DNA of 64,000 nucleotides from Butyrivibrio sp. (GTDB lineage Bacteria > Bacillota > Clostridia > Lachnospirales > Lachnospiraceae). The notes under the pieces are model-generated. The model searched no databases, was not told the origin of the DNA, and worked only from the letters and a program-made list of their open reading frames with translations. The stretch lies in NCBI RefSeq assembly GCF_017635265.1, contig NZ_JAGBLU010000004.1, positions 62,001-126,000 of the forward strand, given 5' to 3'. A program made the translations under genes and the position numbers. Below are positions 45,536 through 54,326 of the stretch, in pieces (the first letter of the stretch is position 1; every line of letters begins with the position of its first letter).

Positions 45536-47490
45536 TGGAAACAAGTCAGGCTTTGGCTACAACTTTCAGGGTGGCAGCTACTCTGATAACTATTACGTGC
45601 ATTTTTTACACCACAATACTTCGCAATAAAAAAAGTATCAGAAGGAGGTTATATCTGATACTTTTATATATCACGCTCACAGACTCTGTTGCCGGGCTGT
45701 TGACAACTTTTGTCTATAATCTTTCGATTGCCTACAGGCTAAAATTTGTAATTTGTTACAGTCTGAAATTCTTGTATTATATGACTCATTTCGGCATTGT
45801 TGTAGTGTTTTTTTACTACATGTTGTTAGTATGTGAAATTGTCCATTTTTACGACAAGAAAAGAAAAAGACTGATACGTATTCCGCTTATCGTACTTGAA
45901 ATTCTTCTTTTTTCCAATCCGTTTACCCATATTATGTTTTCTCTGAATGAAGATCTGACCTTTACAAGGGGATATGGAATAGTTCTTGCTTATATTATCA
46001 GCTTTGCATATTTTATCAGCTGTGTTGTAATGCTTTTTAGGTACTGGAAAACAGTTAATCACTTAAAAAAGATAGCTATGGCCTATTTTTTGCTTCTTAC
46101 TTTTTCCGGTATAGTCATTCAGATGCTTTTTCCTGAAATAGTGTGTGAGCTTTTGTGTGAAGCCATTGGACTTATGGGAATCATGGTTATGATCGAGAAG
46201 GAAGATGACAGGATTGATGCCTCTACCAGAGCATACAACAGAACAGCTCTGTTTCAGGATCTGAGTAACATGATCGGGATGAAGAGACCGTTTCGCATCA
46301 TATGTCTTAGAATTGATGATGCGGAAAGCTATAGGAGAATTACAGGTGTAGACGATTTTGACGGAATCCTGTCTGAAATAGTATCTGCGATTTTCAGGAT
46401 AAATGAGTATCTGAATGTGTACAGGAGTTCAGATGCTGTGTTCTTTATTCTGATTCCGGAGGCCGGTGAAGAATATGCCAGTGAGGTGGCAGGCAGAATA
46501 AAGGACAGATTTTCTGAAGGATTTATTACTGATAAGGGAAAGACAATGATCAATGCCACTATTTTGCTTTCAAGCTTTCCTGATGAGTTTAAGTATGCTG
46601 ATGATATAGTTCTTTTGTCGGAAGCACCTATTGACGGCAGTGAAAAGAAGGACATTATAAAAGGTGATGATCTGAGCTTTCTTCTTAGAAACATTGAAGT
46701 AGAAAAGGCTATCTCACAGGGAATATCGGAAAATAAGTTTCATGTTTATTATCAGCCGATTTATGGGAAAATGTGCGGATGTATAAAGGCTGCTCAGGCC
46801 CTTTTAAAACTTCAGGATGATGAGCTTGGAGAAGTTAATTTTAGAGAATTTATGCCAATAGCAGAAAGGGCAGGCTTTGCAGAAGAACTTGAGATCAGAA
46901 TGATCGAATCAGTCATGAAATTCATAGGCAATGATGTAAATAAGGGATATATGCACATTGATTTTGTCCTTATTCATGTTATGGCTGCCAAGGTGCTCAA
47001 TAAAAAGCTTGTGGCAAGTGTAAATGAGCTTTTGAAAAAATATAGTGTGGATCCAAAGCTTATAGCTTTTGATATAAGTGACACTATGGCAGAAATGTCA
47101 GAGGAAAATCTGAAATATGTGGTTAATGAATTCTATGACCTTGGGATAAAGCTTTATCTGGGTAATTATGATGATAAATCCTCTGGTATAACGCTTGAAA
47201 TGATGGAAAAATTTGACGGGGTTATATTAAGTGCCTGGAGATTTCTTGACCCTGAAATGATAAGACAGGGCGATATTATATTGAAAGCCAGAATTGATAT
47301 GTTATCTCAGCTTGGCAAAAAAATTCTTATCGCAGGTGTGGACACTAAAGAATACTTCAATAAGATACTTGAAATAAAAGGGGATTACATGTCCGGAAAG
47401 TACATGTCTGAAATTCTCACCAAAAATGAGCTGCAGGTCAAATTCTGGGAGTATGATCGGGTTGTGCTTTTAGATGAATCAGATTTTTAA
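45532..47490 (+). CDS. Membrane protein with degenerate GGDEF and EAL domains
   Basis: Protein of 652 aa, a paralogue of the first half of the hybrid kinase. It has the same start (TTFRVAATLITITCIFYT), six or seven hydrophobic helices up to about 220, a GGDEF-like domain without catalytic motif (YRSSDAVFFIL) and an EAL-like domain with AQALLKL in place of EALLR and YLGNYDDKSSG at the DDFGTG position. The YYQPIYG segment and YMSGKYMS near the end are the best-preserved EAL traces. No kinase part is present. Both catalytic centres appear lost, so I infer a c-di-GMP-binding or partner-binding role linked with the kinase. Confidence 0.88.
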   Translation: MMETSQALATTFRVAATLITITCIFYTTILRNKKSIRRRLYLILLYITLTDSVAGLLTTFVYNLSIAYRLKFVICYSLKFLYYMTHFGIVVVFFYYMLLVCEIVHFYDKKRKRLIRIPLIVLEILLFSNPFTHIMFSLNEDLTFTRGYGIVLAYIISFAYFISCVVMLFRYWKTVNHLKKIAMAYFLLLTFSGIVIQMLFPEIVCELLCEAIGLMGIMVMIEKEDDRIDASTRAYNRTALFQDLSNMIGMKRPFRIICLRIDDAESYRRITGVDDFDGILSEIVSAIFRINEYLNVYRSSDAVFFILIPEAGEEYASEVAGRIKDRFSEGFITDKGKTMINATILLSSFPDEFKYADDIVLLSEAPIDGSEKKDIIKGDDLSFLLRNIEVEKAISQGISENKFHVYYQPIYGKMCGCIKAAQALLKLQDDELGEVNFREFMPIAERAGFAEELEIRMIESVMKFIGNDVNKGYMHIDFVLIHVMAAKVLNKKLVASVNELLKKYSVDPKLIAFDISDTMAEMSEENLKYVVNEFYDLGIKLYLGNYDDKSSGITLEMMEKFDGVILSAWRFLDPEMIRQGDIILKARIDMLSQLGKKILIAGVDTKEYFNKILEIKGDYMSGKYMSEILTKNELQVKFWEYDRVVLLDESDF

Positions 47491-47526
47491 GTGGAATTAA
47501 GTGGCAAATTATTGTATTTTATTAAT

Positions 47527-47850
47527 ATGACATGCAAAGATGCTGAAAAACTAATTCCATTATTTTTGGATGATGATCTGGATAATAAGGAACTGGCAGA
47601 ATTTATCGATCACATTGACAACTGTCCTGAATGCAAGGAGGAACTCACTATACAGTTTTTGGTCAAGACCGGTATGCAGAGACTTGAGGATGGCAATACC
47701 TTTAATCTCAAACAGGAACTTCTTATCCTTATTAAAAATGCCAAGAAAAGGCTTAAGTTCAGGAGAAATCTGTTTCTTTTCAGTATTCTTTTGGAGCTTG
47801 CGGTGGCAGTTCTGGCAGTTACAGCCGTAATACTGGCTTTTGCATTATAA
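47527..47850 (+). CDS. Zinc-finger anti-sigma-like membrane protein
   Basis: Small protein of 107 aa with an N-terminal zf-HC2 motif (MTCKDAEKLIPLFLDDDL, then H-x3-C-x2-C as HIDNCPECKEEL) and one C-terminal membrane helix (about 82-105). This is the layout of anti-sigma factors such as RsiW, but no sigma factor gene is adjacent, so the partner is unknown. An in-frame GTG at 47491 would add 12 residues; I prefer the ATG because the domain begins there. Neither has a good ribosome site, and it starts right after the EAL-like gene, so coupling is possible. Confidence 0.75.
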   Translation: MTCKDAEKLIPLFLDDDLDNKELAEFIDHIDNCPECKEELTIQFLVKTGMQRLEDGNTFNLKQELLILIKNAKKRLKFRRNLFLFSILLELAVAVLAVTAVILAFAL

Positions 47851-47898
47851 ATCATATTTTTGCACGATCTAAAATATTAAGTTTGGGGAATCTAAGGT

Positions 47899-50073
47899 TT
47901 GAGTAAACTATCTTTAAATACCAATGAATTTGTTAAAACAGCTTTTTATGCCATGCCGGCGTTTACTGATGCGGAAGGCTTTTTTTTAAATGGAGTTTAT
48001 GGCGCGGTATATAAGCTTTTAAATCTGCTAAAAAGCGGAGAGTATAGCGAAATTGAGCTTATAAGAAGCGAAGATGAATCATGTGCAGCAGAGAATGTTA
48101 ATCCTTATGTTCATGATCAGGTCGTTTATTTTGAGAAGCTTTTATCAGCATCCGGTGAAAAAAAAGTATCTGTAAATGAAGAACTTATGAAATGTCTTGA
48201 ATTGGAACTTGGAAAGCTTTCACCATCAGGTTCTGCTATAAAGGCATCTTCTTTTGAGTGCAGTATCAAGGTGACTTCAGATCTTAATGAGGTTGAGGCT
48301 ATATTCAATACAAAGGCTGACTTTGCATCCTTTTATTTTCTTATGGACAACATATCAAGCGACGGAACCAGGAAAAAGGATGTGGTGGGGCTTTCTGTTT
48401 GTTTTGATGGCAAAGAAGTCTTTTATATTCCTGTCGAGAATTTTATAACAGCGGACTATCTTGGAAAAAAACTGAGTGCATTAAGCGGTACATGTACCCT
48501 TGCAACCTTTGATATTAAGAGTAGTTTTTACTATTTTGAGCCCGTACAGATAAGTGAAAGAACATACGGATATATTTCTGAAGAAAATAGCGAAGAAGAG
48601 AAAAGGGCTGCGGGTAAGATGTTTTATGACACTCTTATAGGAGCTTACCTTGTAAATCCGCTTAAAAATGACTATCAGATTGAGGATATTGCCAAAGAGT
48701 ATCTGGATCTTCGCCTTGAGAAAAAAGGTGACATTTTTGGAAAAGACTCTCTTAAAAATTCTGATGAAAAGAAGCTCTCTGAATATGCGGGAAGAGTAGC
48801 TGAAGTTATTTACAGAGTATTTCCGCTTATAAATAAAAAACTTCAAAAGCTTGGAATGGATAAGCTTTATACAGATATTGAGATGCCTCTTTCTTATATT
48901 CTTTTTGCCATGGAAAAAGAGGGAATAACAGCAAAGAGAGAAGAGCTTAAAGCATATGGAGATAAACTGCTTATTCGCATAGAGGAACTTGAGAAGAATA
49001 TCTACGAGGCAGCAGGTTGCGAATTTAATATCAATTCTCCTAAACAGCTTGGAGAGATTTTATTTGAAAAACTGGGACTGACTGCTGAAAAAAAGACTAA
49101 GTCCGGTTATTCAACCGCAGCGGAGGTTCTTGAAAAGCTTGCTCCTGAGCATAAAATCGTAGCTGATATATTGGAATACAGAGGACTTGCCAAGTTAAAA
49201 TCCACCTACGCCGATGGACTTGCTGCATACATAGAGGCGGATGACAGGATACATACAAGCTTTAATCAGACAATAACAGCCACAGGAAGAATCAGCTCAA
49301 CTGAGCCGAATCTTCAGAATATTCCTATGAGAACAGAGCTTGGAAGGCTCATTCGAAAGGTTTTTGTTCCTAAAGAAGGATGCGTTTTTGCTGATGCGGA
49401 TTATTCTCAGGTGGAGCTTCGTATTCTGGCGCATATGTCAGGTGATAAAGGGCTTATTAAGGCATTTAATGACGGCGAAGATATTCATACTACTACAGCT
49501 TCCAAGGTATTCCATGTTCCTTTTGAGGAAGTCACTCCTCTTCAGAGAAGAAGCGCCAAGGCAGTTAACTTTGGAATAGTCTATGGAATAAGTGCCTTTG
49601 GCTTATCACAGGATCTTTCGATTTCTGCCGGAGAAGCCAAGGACTACATGGATAAGTACTTCGAGACATATCCGGGAGTTAAGGATTATCAGGAAAAAGT
49701 AATCGCAAGTGCCAAGGCCAAGGGGTATTCCGAAACCATGTATGGCAGGAGACGTCCTATTCCCGAGCTAAAAAACGGTAATTTTAATTTGAGGCAATTT
49801 GGAGAGAGAGTTGCAATGAATGCACCTATTCAGGGAAGTGCAGCTGATATTATGAAAATTGCCATGATAAATGTCTTTTTCAAGTTAAAAGAAAAAGGCC
49901 TTAAGTCAAAGCTGATATTACAGATTCATGATGAACTTGTAATTGAGACTTATAAAGATGAGATTACTCAGGTTACAGATCTTTTAACACAGGAAATGGA
50001 AAAAGCAGCTTCTTTACAGGTAAGTCTCAAAGCTGATTGCCATACGGGCAGTGACTGGTATGAAGCCAAGTAA
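47899..50073 (+). CDS. polA: DNA polymerase I lacking most of the 5' nuclease domain
   Basis: DNA polymerase I of 724 aa, compared with about 880-930 in relatives. The polymerase domain is complete: motif A DADYSQVELRI (about 499), the O-helix RRSAKAVNFGIVYG and motif C QIHDELV. The middle 3'-5' exonuclease-like domain lacks its acidic residues, as in many Gram-positive Pol I. Residues about 12-45 (VKTAFYAMPAFTDAEG, NGVYGAVYKLLNLL) match the extreme start of the usual 5' nuclease, but its catalytic IDGNS motif and the next 165 or so residues are missing. The start codon is TTG with GGGGA about ten bases upstream. Primer removal must then rely on another flap nuclease. Confidence 0.93.
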   Translation: MSKLSLNTNEFVKTAFYAMPAFTDAEGFFLNGVYGAVYKLLNLLKSGEYSEIELIRSEDESCAAENVNPYVHDQVVYFEKLLSASGEKKVSVNEELMKCLELELGKLSPSGSAIKASSFECSIKVTSDLNEVEAIFNTKADFASFYFLMDNISSDGTRKKDVVGLSVCFDGKEVFYIPVENFITADYLGKKLSALSGTCTLATFDIKSSFYYFEPVQISERTYGYISEENSEEEKRAAGKMFYDTLIGAYLVNPLKNDYQIEDIAKEYLDLRLEKKGDIFGKDSLKNSDEKKLSEYAGRVAEVIYRVFPLINKKLQKLGMDKLYTDIEMPLSYILFAMEKEGITAKREELKAYGDKLLIRIEELEKNIYEAAGCEFNINSPKQLGEILFEKLGLTAEKKTKSGYSTAAEVLEKLAPEHKIVADILEYRGLAKLKSTYADGLAAYIEADDRIHTSFNQTITATGRISSTEPNLQNIPMRTELGRLIRKVFVPKEGCVFADADYSQVELRILAHMSGDKGLIKAFNDGEDIHTTTASKVFHVPFEEVTPLQRRSAKAVNFGIVYGISAFGLSQDLSISAGEAKDYMDKYFETYPGVKDYQEKVIASAKAKGYSETMYGRRRPIPELKNGNFNLRQFGERVAMNAPIQGSAADIMKIAMINVFFKLKEKGLKSKLILQIHDELVIETYKDEITQVTDLLTQEMEKAASLQVSLKADCHTGSDWYEAK

Positions 50074-50167
50074 TACGAAAAAATCCTGCAAAAAGTCTGA
50101 ACAGGGAGCGGCAGCAGTGAAGTTCCTTGGAAAAGTAAAATAATAAATAAAGGACAATTTTAATGAA

Positions 50168-50788
50168 ATGGCACTTCAAAAGGGAAGGACAAATATTATA
50201 GGTATAACAGGGGGCGTTGGTGCGGGCAAAAGTACATTGCTGTCATATATTAAAGAAAATTACAACTGTCTTGTTATTTTATCTGATGATGTTGCCAATG
50301 AAATAAAGAAAAAAGGATACCCGGCTTACGAATCACTTGTTGAGGCATTGGGCTGCGGTATTTTAGCCCCTGATGGAGAAATTGACAAAGCTTTGATGGC
50401 CAAGACTATATTCAATGATAAAAATAAGCTAAAAACCGTAAATAATATTTTGCATCCTGCAGTAAATCAATATATTATTAATATAGTAGATGATGAGCGA
50501 AAAAACGGCGCTTATGATTTTGTATTCGTAGAAGCGGCCCTTCTTATTGAGAATGGATACGACAAAATTGTAGATGAGATGTGGTATGTTTATGCTGATG
50601 AACAGACGCGTCGGATAAGGCTTAAGGCTTCCAGAGGCTATTCTGATGAGAAGGTTACTGACATTTTAAAAAGCCAGCTGAGTGATGAAGCATTTAGGAA
50701 GCACTGTGATTTTGTGATTGATAATAGTGGTGAGAATAAAAAAGCTTTTTCTGAAATAGATAACAGATTACAGCTTTGGAAGATATAG
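50168..50788 (+). CDS. coaE: Dephospho-CoA kinase
   Basis: Last enzyme of coenzyme A synthesis: ATP phosphorylates the 3' hydroxyl of dephospho-CoA. At 206 aa it has the usual length. The P-loop GVGAGKST (about 17-24), the LSDDVANE segment (acidic acceptor site, about 39) and LHPAVNQ (about 98) identify it, with a lid region QTRRIRLKASRGYS. The gene follows polA, a common order in clostridia. A strong internal ribosome site is not visible; AAAGGA lies about 14 bases upstream. Confidence 0.93.
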   Translation: MALQKGRTNIIGITGGVGAGKSTLLSYIKENYNCLVILSDDVANEIKKKGYPAYESLVEALGCGILAPDGEIDKALMAKTIFNDKNKLKTVNNILHPAVNQYIINIVDDERKNGAYDFVFVEAALLIENGYDKIVDEMWYVYADEQTRRIRLKASRGYSDEKVTDILKSQLSDEAFRKHCDFVIDNSGENKKAFSEIDNRLQLWKI

Positions 50789-50828
50789 TTTTTGATCGAA
50801 AAATTGTGCGAGGGGGCTTAGAGGCATA

Positions 50829-52994
50829 ATGGCTAGTTTAGAGCAAAAAGATCAGAAAGTTGTATTTGGACTTGATATTGGAACCAGAAGTGTTGTTGGT
50901 ACTGTTGGGTACATGAATGACGGTAAATTCAATGTAATTGCCCAGGCGGTTGAAAAGCACCAGACAAGGGCAATGCTGGATGGTCAGATCCACGATATCG
51001 GTAAAGTGGGCATGACCATTAAGATGGTAAAAGAATCCCTTGAGCAGCAGACTGACATTCATCTTACGGATGTGTGTATAGCTGCCGCAGGTCGTGTGCT
51101 TAAGACTGTAAGAACCACCTATGACTACGAATATACTGATTCCCATGATATCACGGATGAGGATATCTATAATCTTGATTCCGGAGCTGTTGAAAAGGCT
51201 TACACAGAATTTTTAAGTAAGAATACGTCAGACCTCAAGTTCTATCTTGTTGGGTATTCTGTAATGCATTACTACCTTGATGGTTATCAGATTGCCAATC
51301 TTGAAGGACATAATGCAGGTAAAGTCAGCGTAGAACTTATCGCTACATTTCTTCCCGATGACTGTGTTGATGGACTTTATAAGGCATGTGAGAGGGCAGG
51401 TCTTAGTGTTGCCAATCTCACATTGGAGCCTATTGCAGCTATGATGGTTGCAATACCGGAGAGATTTAGAATGTTGAATCTGGCTCTTATTGATGTGGGA
51501 GCGGGAACATCCGATATATGCGTAACTGATGATGGCTCTATCATTGCGTATGGAATGCTTCCCCTTGCAGGTGATGATATTACAGAAATCATTGCACAGC
51601 ACTGTCTTGTGGACTTTAATCAGGCAGATGAGATAAAGATTGCGGCAAGTCGCTCTGAAAAAGTTGATTATATTGATATCATGGGGCTTAGAAAGACAAT
51701 TACAGCCAAAGACATTGCAAGGATTATAAAGCCCAAGGTTGATGAAATGGCTAAAAAAGCTGTAGATGAAATCAAGAGATTAAATGGCGATAAGCCTGTA
51801 AGCGCAGTCTTTGTTGTAGGTGGCGGCGGTTGTGTCCCCGGTTATGTAAAAGCTATAGCAAAAGAAATGGATATCGCTGAAGAGAGAGTTGCCCTTCGTG
51901 GTGAAGAGGTCATGAAGGAAATCGTATTCCTTAACAATAACGGAATTGAGAGAGATTCTCTTTTGGTTACTCCTCTTGGTATCTGTATCAGTTATTACGA
52001 AGAGGCCAATAACTTTATTTTTGTTTCATTTAACGGAACTCAGACCAAGATTTACGACAATGGCAAATTGCAGATTGTTGATGCCGCCATGCAGGCTTCA
52101 TTCCCTAATGAAGATCTTTTCCCAAAAAGAGGAGAAGAACTGAAATTCATTGTAAATGGCAAAGAAAGATCATCAAGGGGAGAACCGGGTGAAGCTGCTG
52201 TTATCACGCTTAACGGTAAGCCAGCTGATATCCATACCAAGATCCATGCCAACGATATTATTGATGTTACGCCTTCTACGGCCGGAGCTCCAGGCAAAGC
52301 TGTAATAGAAGGTATCCCTGAGTTTAAGACTAAATTTAATGTAAATGTAGATGGTAAAAATATCGAGGCTTCCAGATATGCTACTGTAAACGGACAGCTT
52401 CAGACTCCGCTTTATTCCATACAGCCGGGTGATGATGTTAAAGTTCTTGATTACAATACTGCTGCCCAGATTGCAGAGCTTTTGGATATTGAACTGACTG
52501 AAGATACTGTGATCATGGTTAACAATGAGCGCGGCGACAGAGATACGCCTGTTTACGAAAACTTCAAGGTGGAGTTTAAGTCTCAGGATGACATGATAAT
52601 GGATTACTATAAAGATTTTCCTGACGCTGATGAGGAGGCTGTCAAACAGGAAAATGAAAGTTCTTTTGAGGGCGAAGATGAAGCGGCAAAGATTGTAGAA
52701 GATGAGAGCGGTCAGCTTTCGTTTAATACAGATTCTGATAAAGATGTTTATGAAAAAGAAGATGCAGAACCTGTGAAGAACATACTTGCTCATGATCTTC
52801 ATGTTATTGTCAATAATGAAGCGGTAACGCTTCATGGTAAAGCGGATTATGTATTTGTTGATATTTTTGATGCCATTGATTTTGACCTTTCAAAACCTCA
52901 GGGCAGATCGGTGGTTACAATTCTAAACGGTGGTACTCCTGATTATCTGCAGACTATTAAGGAGGGCGACAAGATAGAAGTTTACTGGAAATAG
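50829..52994 (+). CDS. FtsA/PilM-like actin-fold protein with C-terminal beta-rich extension
   Basis: Protein of 721 aa. The first 390 residues have the FtsA-like actin fold: phosphate 1 loop FGLDIGTRSVVG (about 14-25), ALIDVGAGTSDI (phosphate 2) and FVVGGGGCVPGY (adenosine motif). A long C-terminal part contains two similar small domains, one starting LKFIVNGKERSSRG (about 438) and one LHVIVNNEAVTLHG (about 657), each closing with a segment like HANDIIDVT or KEGDKIEVYW, a pattern that looks like ubiquitin-like beta-grasp modules. There is an acidic linker (about 610-650). True FtsA is about 420 aa and ends in a membrane-binding helix, which I do not see; the function may differ from septation. 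A terminator follows. Confidence 0.85.
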   Translation: MASLEQKDQKVVFGLDIGTRSVVGTVGYMNDGKFNVIAQAVEKHQTRAMLDGQIHDIGKVGMTIKMVKESLEQQTDIHLTDVCIAAAGRVLKTVRTTYDYEYTDSHDITDEDIYNLDSGAVEKAYTEFLSKNTSDLKFYLVGYSVMHYYLDGYQIANLEGHNAGKVSVELIATFLPDDCVDGLYKACERAGLSVANLTLEPIAAMMVAIPERFRMLNLALIDVGAGTSDICVTDDGSIIAYGMLPLAGDDITEIIAQHCLVDFNQADEIKIAASRSEKVDYIDIMGLRKTITAKDIARIIKPKVDEMAKKAVDEIKRLNGDKPVSAVFVVGGGGCVPGYVKAIAKEMDIAEERVALRGEEVMKEIVFLNNNGIERDSLLVTPLGICISYYEEANNFIFVSFNGTQTKIYDNGKLQIVDAAMQASFPNEDLFPKRGEELKFIVNGKERSSRGEPGEAAVITLNGKPADIHTKIHANDIIDVTPSTAGAPGKAVIEGIPEFKTKFNVNVDGKNIEASRYATVNGQLQTPLYSIQPGDDVKVLDYNTAAQIAELLDIELTEDTVIMVNNERGDRDTPVYENFKVEFKSQDDMIMDYYKDFPDADEEAVKQENESSFEGEDEAAKIVEDESGQLSFNTDSDKDVYEKEDAEPVKNILAHDLHVIVNNEAVTLHGKADYVFVDIFDAIDFDLSKPQGRSVVTILNGGTPDYLQTIKEGDKIEVYWK

Positions 52995-53010
52995 TTTTTG
53001 ATAGAATAAG

Positions 53011-53047
53011 AAAAACTTTCTTGCTCTCTTGCAGGAAAGTTTTTTTG
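53011..53047 (+). terminator. Rho-independent terminator
   Basis: AAAACTTTC (53012-53020) pairs with GAAAGTTTT (53035-53043), continuing inward as TTGC/GCAG, followed by TTTTG. It ends the unit of the FtsA-like gene. Confidence 0.88.
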
Positions 53048-53108
53048 TGGTAATTTTGGATAAAATAGGCTAATATATTGAAAGATTATGTTTTGAAACG
53101 GGGATTTT

Positions 53109-53905
53109 ATGAGATTTACAAGTATTGCAAGCGGCAGTAGCGGAAACTGTACATATATTGGTTCTGATAATACTCACATTTTAATAGACGCAGGAGTCAG
53201 CAAGAAGAGAATTGAAGAGGGATTAAAAACTCTCGATCTGACACTTTCGGATATAAATGCTATTTTTGTAACGCATGAGCATACTGACCATATTGCAGCA
53301 CTTCACACAATTTTAAAAAAATTGATATTCCAATTTATGCTACGGATGGTACAATACAAGGAATCAGGGTGAGCGACAAAAAGGCCGAGATGGTTAATTC
53401 GAGATTCATTCCGGTAAAAGTCGATGAAGAAGTTAAAGTTGGGGATATGATGATCAATCCCATGACAATTTCCCACGATGCCAATGAACCCTGCGGTTAT
53501 ACAATCCATATCAAAGATAAGAAAATAGGGGTTGCAACCGACCTTGGCTGCTATGATGATTATACAGTTAACAGGTTATCAGGATGTGATGCGCTTTTGC
53601 TTGAGGCCAATCACGATATCAGAATGCTTCAGACAGGCCCTTACCCATATCAGCTAAAGGCCAGAATCTTGGGAGATAAGGGACATTTGTGCAACGAAAA
53701 AAGCGGAGAGCTGCTTAGCAGGCTTATAAATAATAAACTTCAGGGAGTGTTTCTCGGACATCTTTCAAAAGAAAACAATCTTCCGGAGCTTGCTTATGAA
53801 GCGGTTCGCGTAGAGCTACAGATGAATGAAAGTTTAAAATTTAATAACGGTTTTCCTATTATGGTTGCTGATAGAAGTGCTATTTCAACAGTTCTTGAGT
53901 TTTGA
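53109..53905 (+). pseudogene. MBL-fold metallohydrolase (YycJ-like), frameshifted at an A7 tract
   Basis: Metallo-beta-lactamase fold protein of the WalJ/YycJ group, about 265 aa when joined. Frame one (53109-53372) gives FTSIASGSSGNCTYI and the metal motif THEHTDH. The fold then continues in the -1 frame: IPIYATDGTIQGI followed by the long frame to 53905 with HDANEPCGY, ATDLGCY, LLLEANHD and LGHLSKENN. The break is at 53315-53321, an A7 run placed exactly as A-AAA-AAA in frame one, so -1 slippage restores the protein. It may be a real mutation, a sequencing miscount of As, or a functional slippage site. Metal-binding residues are otherwise intact. Confidence 0.85.
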
Positions 53906-53972
53906 TGCTTTGTATTTAACAGGTGCCATGGCTTTTTTTGCTTGCAGCATCTTGTACAATAAGGAGGAGATC

Positions 53973-54245
53973 ATGAAAAAAACAATTATTACAGTAGTTG
54001 GTAAGGACACAGTAGGAATCATAGCGAAGGTGTGTACTTATCTTGCAGAGTCAGGTATCAACATTCTCGACATTTCCCAAACAATAGTCAGCGGATTTTT
54101 TAACATGATGATGATAGTTGATATGTCAGCAACAGGTAAGGAATTTAATCAGGTGGCAGATGACCTTGAAAGCCTTGGAAAAGAAATAGGCGTAGTTATC
54201 AAATGTCAAAAGGAAGAAATATTTGATTCAATGCACAGAATCTGA
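53973..54245 (+). CDS. ACT domain protein (UPF0237)
   Basis: Small regulatory protein of 90 aa made of one ACT domain. It begins MKKTIITVVGKDTVGIIAKV, then NILDISQTIV and FFNMMMIVDM. ACT domains bind amino acids, but the ligand of this group is unknown. The ATG was chosen at 53973 because AAGGAGGAGATC is directly upstream. It always pairs with a UPF0210 gene in related genomes, as here. Confidence 0.92.
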   Translation: MKKTIITVVGKDTVGIIAKVCTYLAESGINILDISQTIVSGFFNMMMIVDMSATGKEFNQVADDLESLGKEIGVVIKCQKEEIFDSMHRI

Positions 54246-54326
54246 GCATTTGCTGAGGCTGTTTTGATGCCTTTACAGGCAATTCATGCCGGATATACGA
54301 CTTCTTAATGATGAAAGGGTAACATA

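Noticed and set aside
52173-52835. A 220-codon - strand frame opposite the FtsA-like gene
   Set aside because: Low-complexity Ile/Phe-rich shadow with no start signal; the + strand gene is clearly coding.
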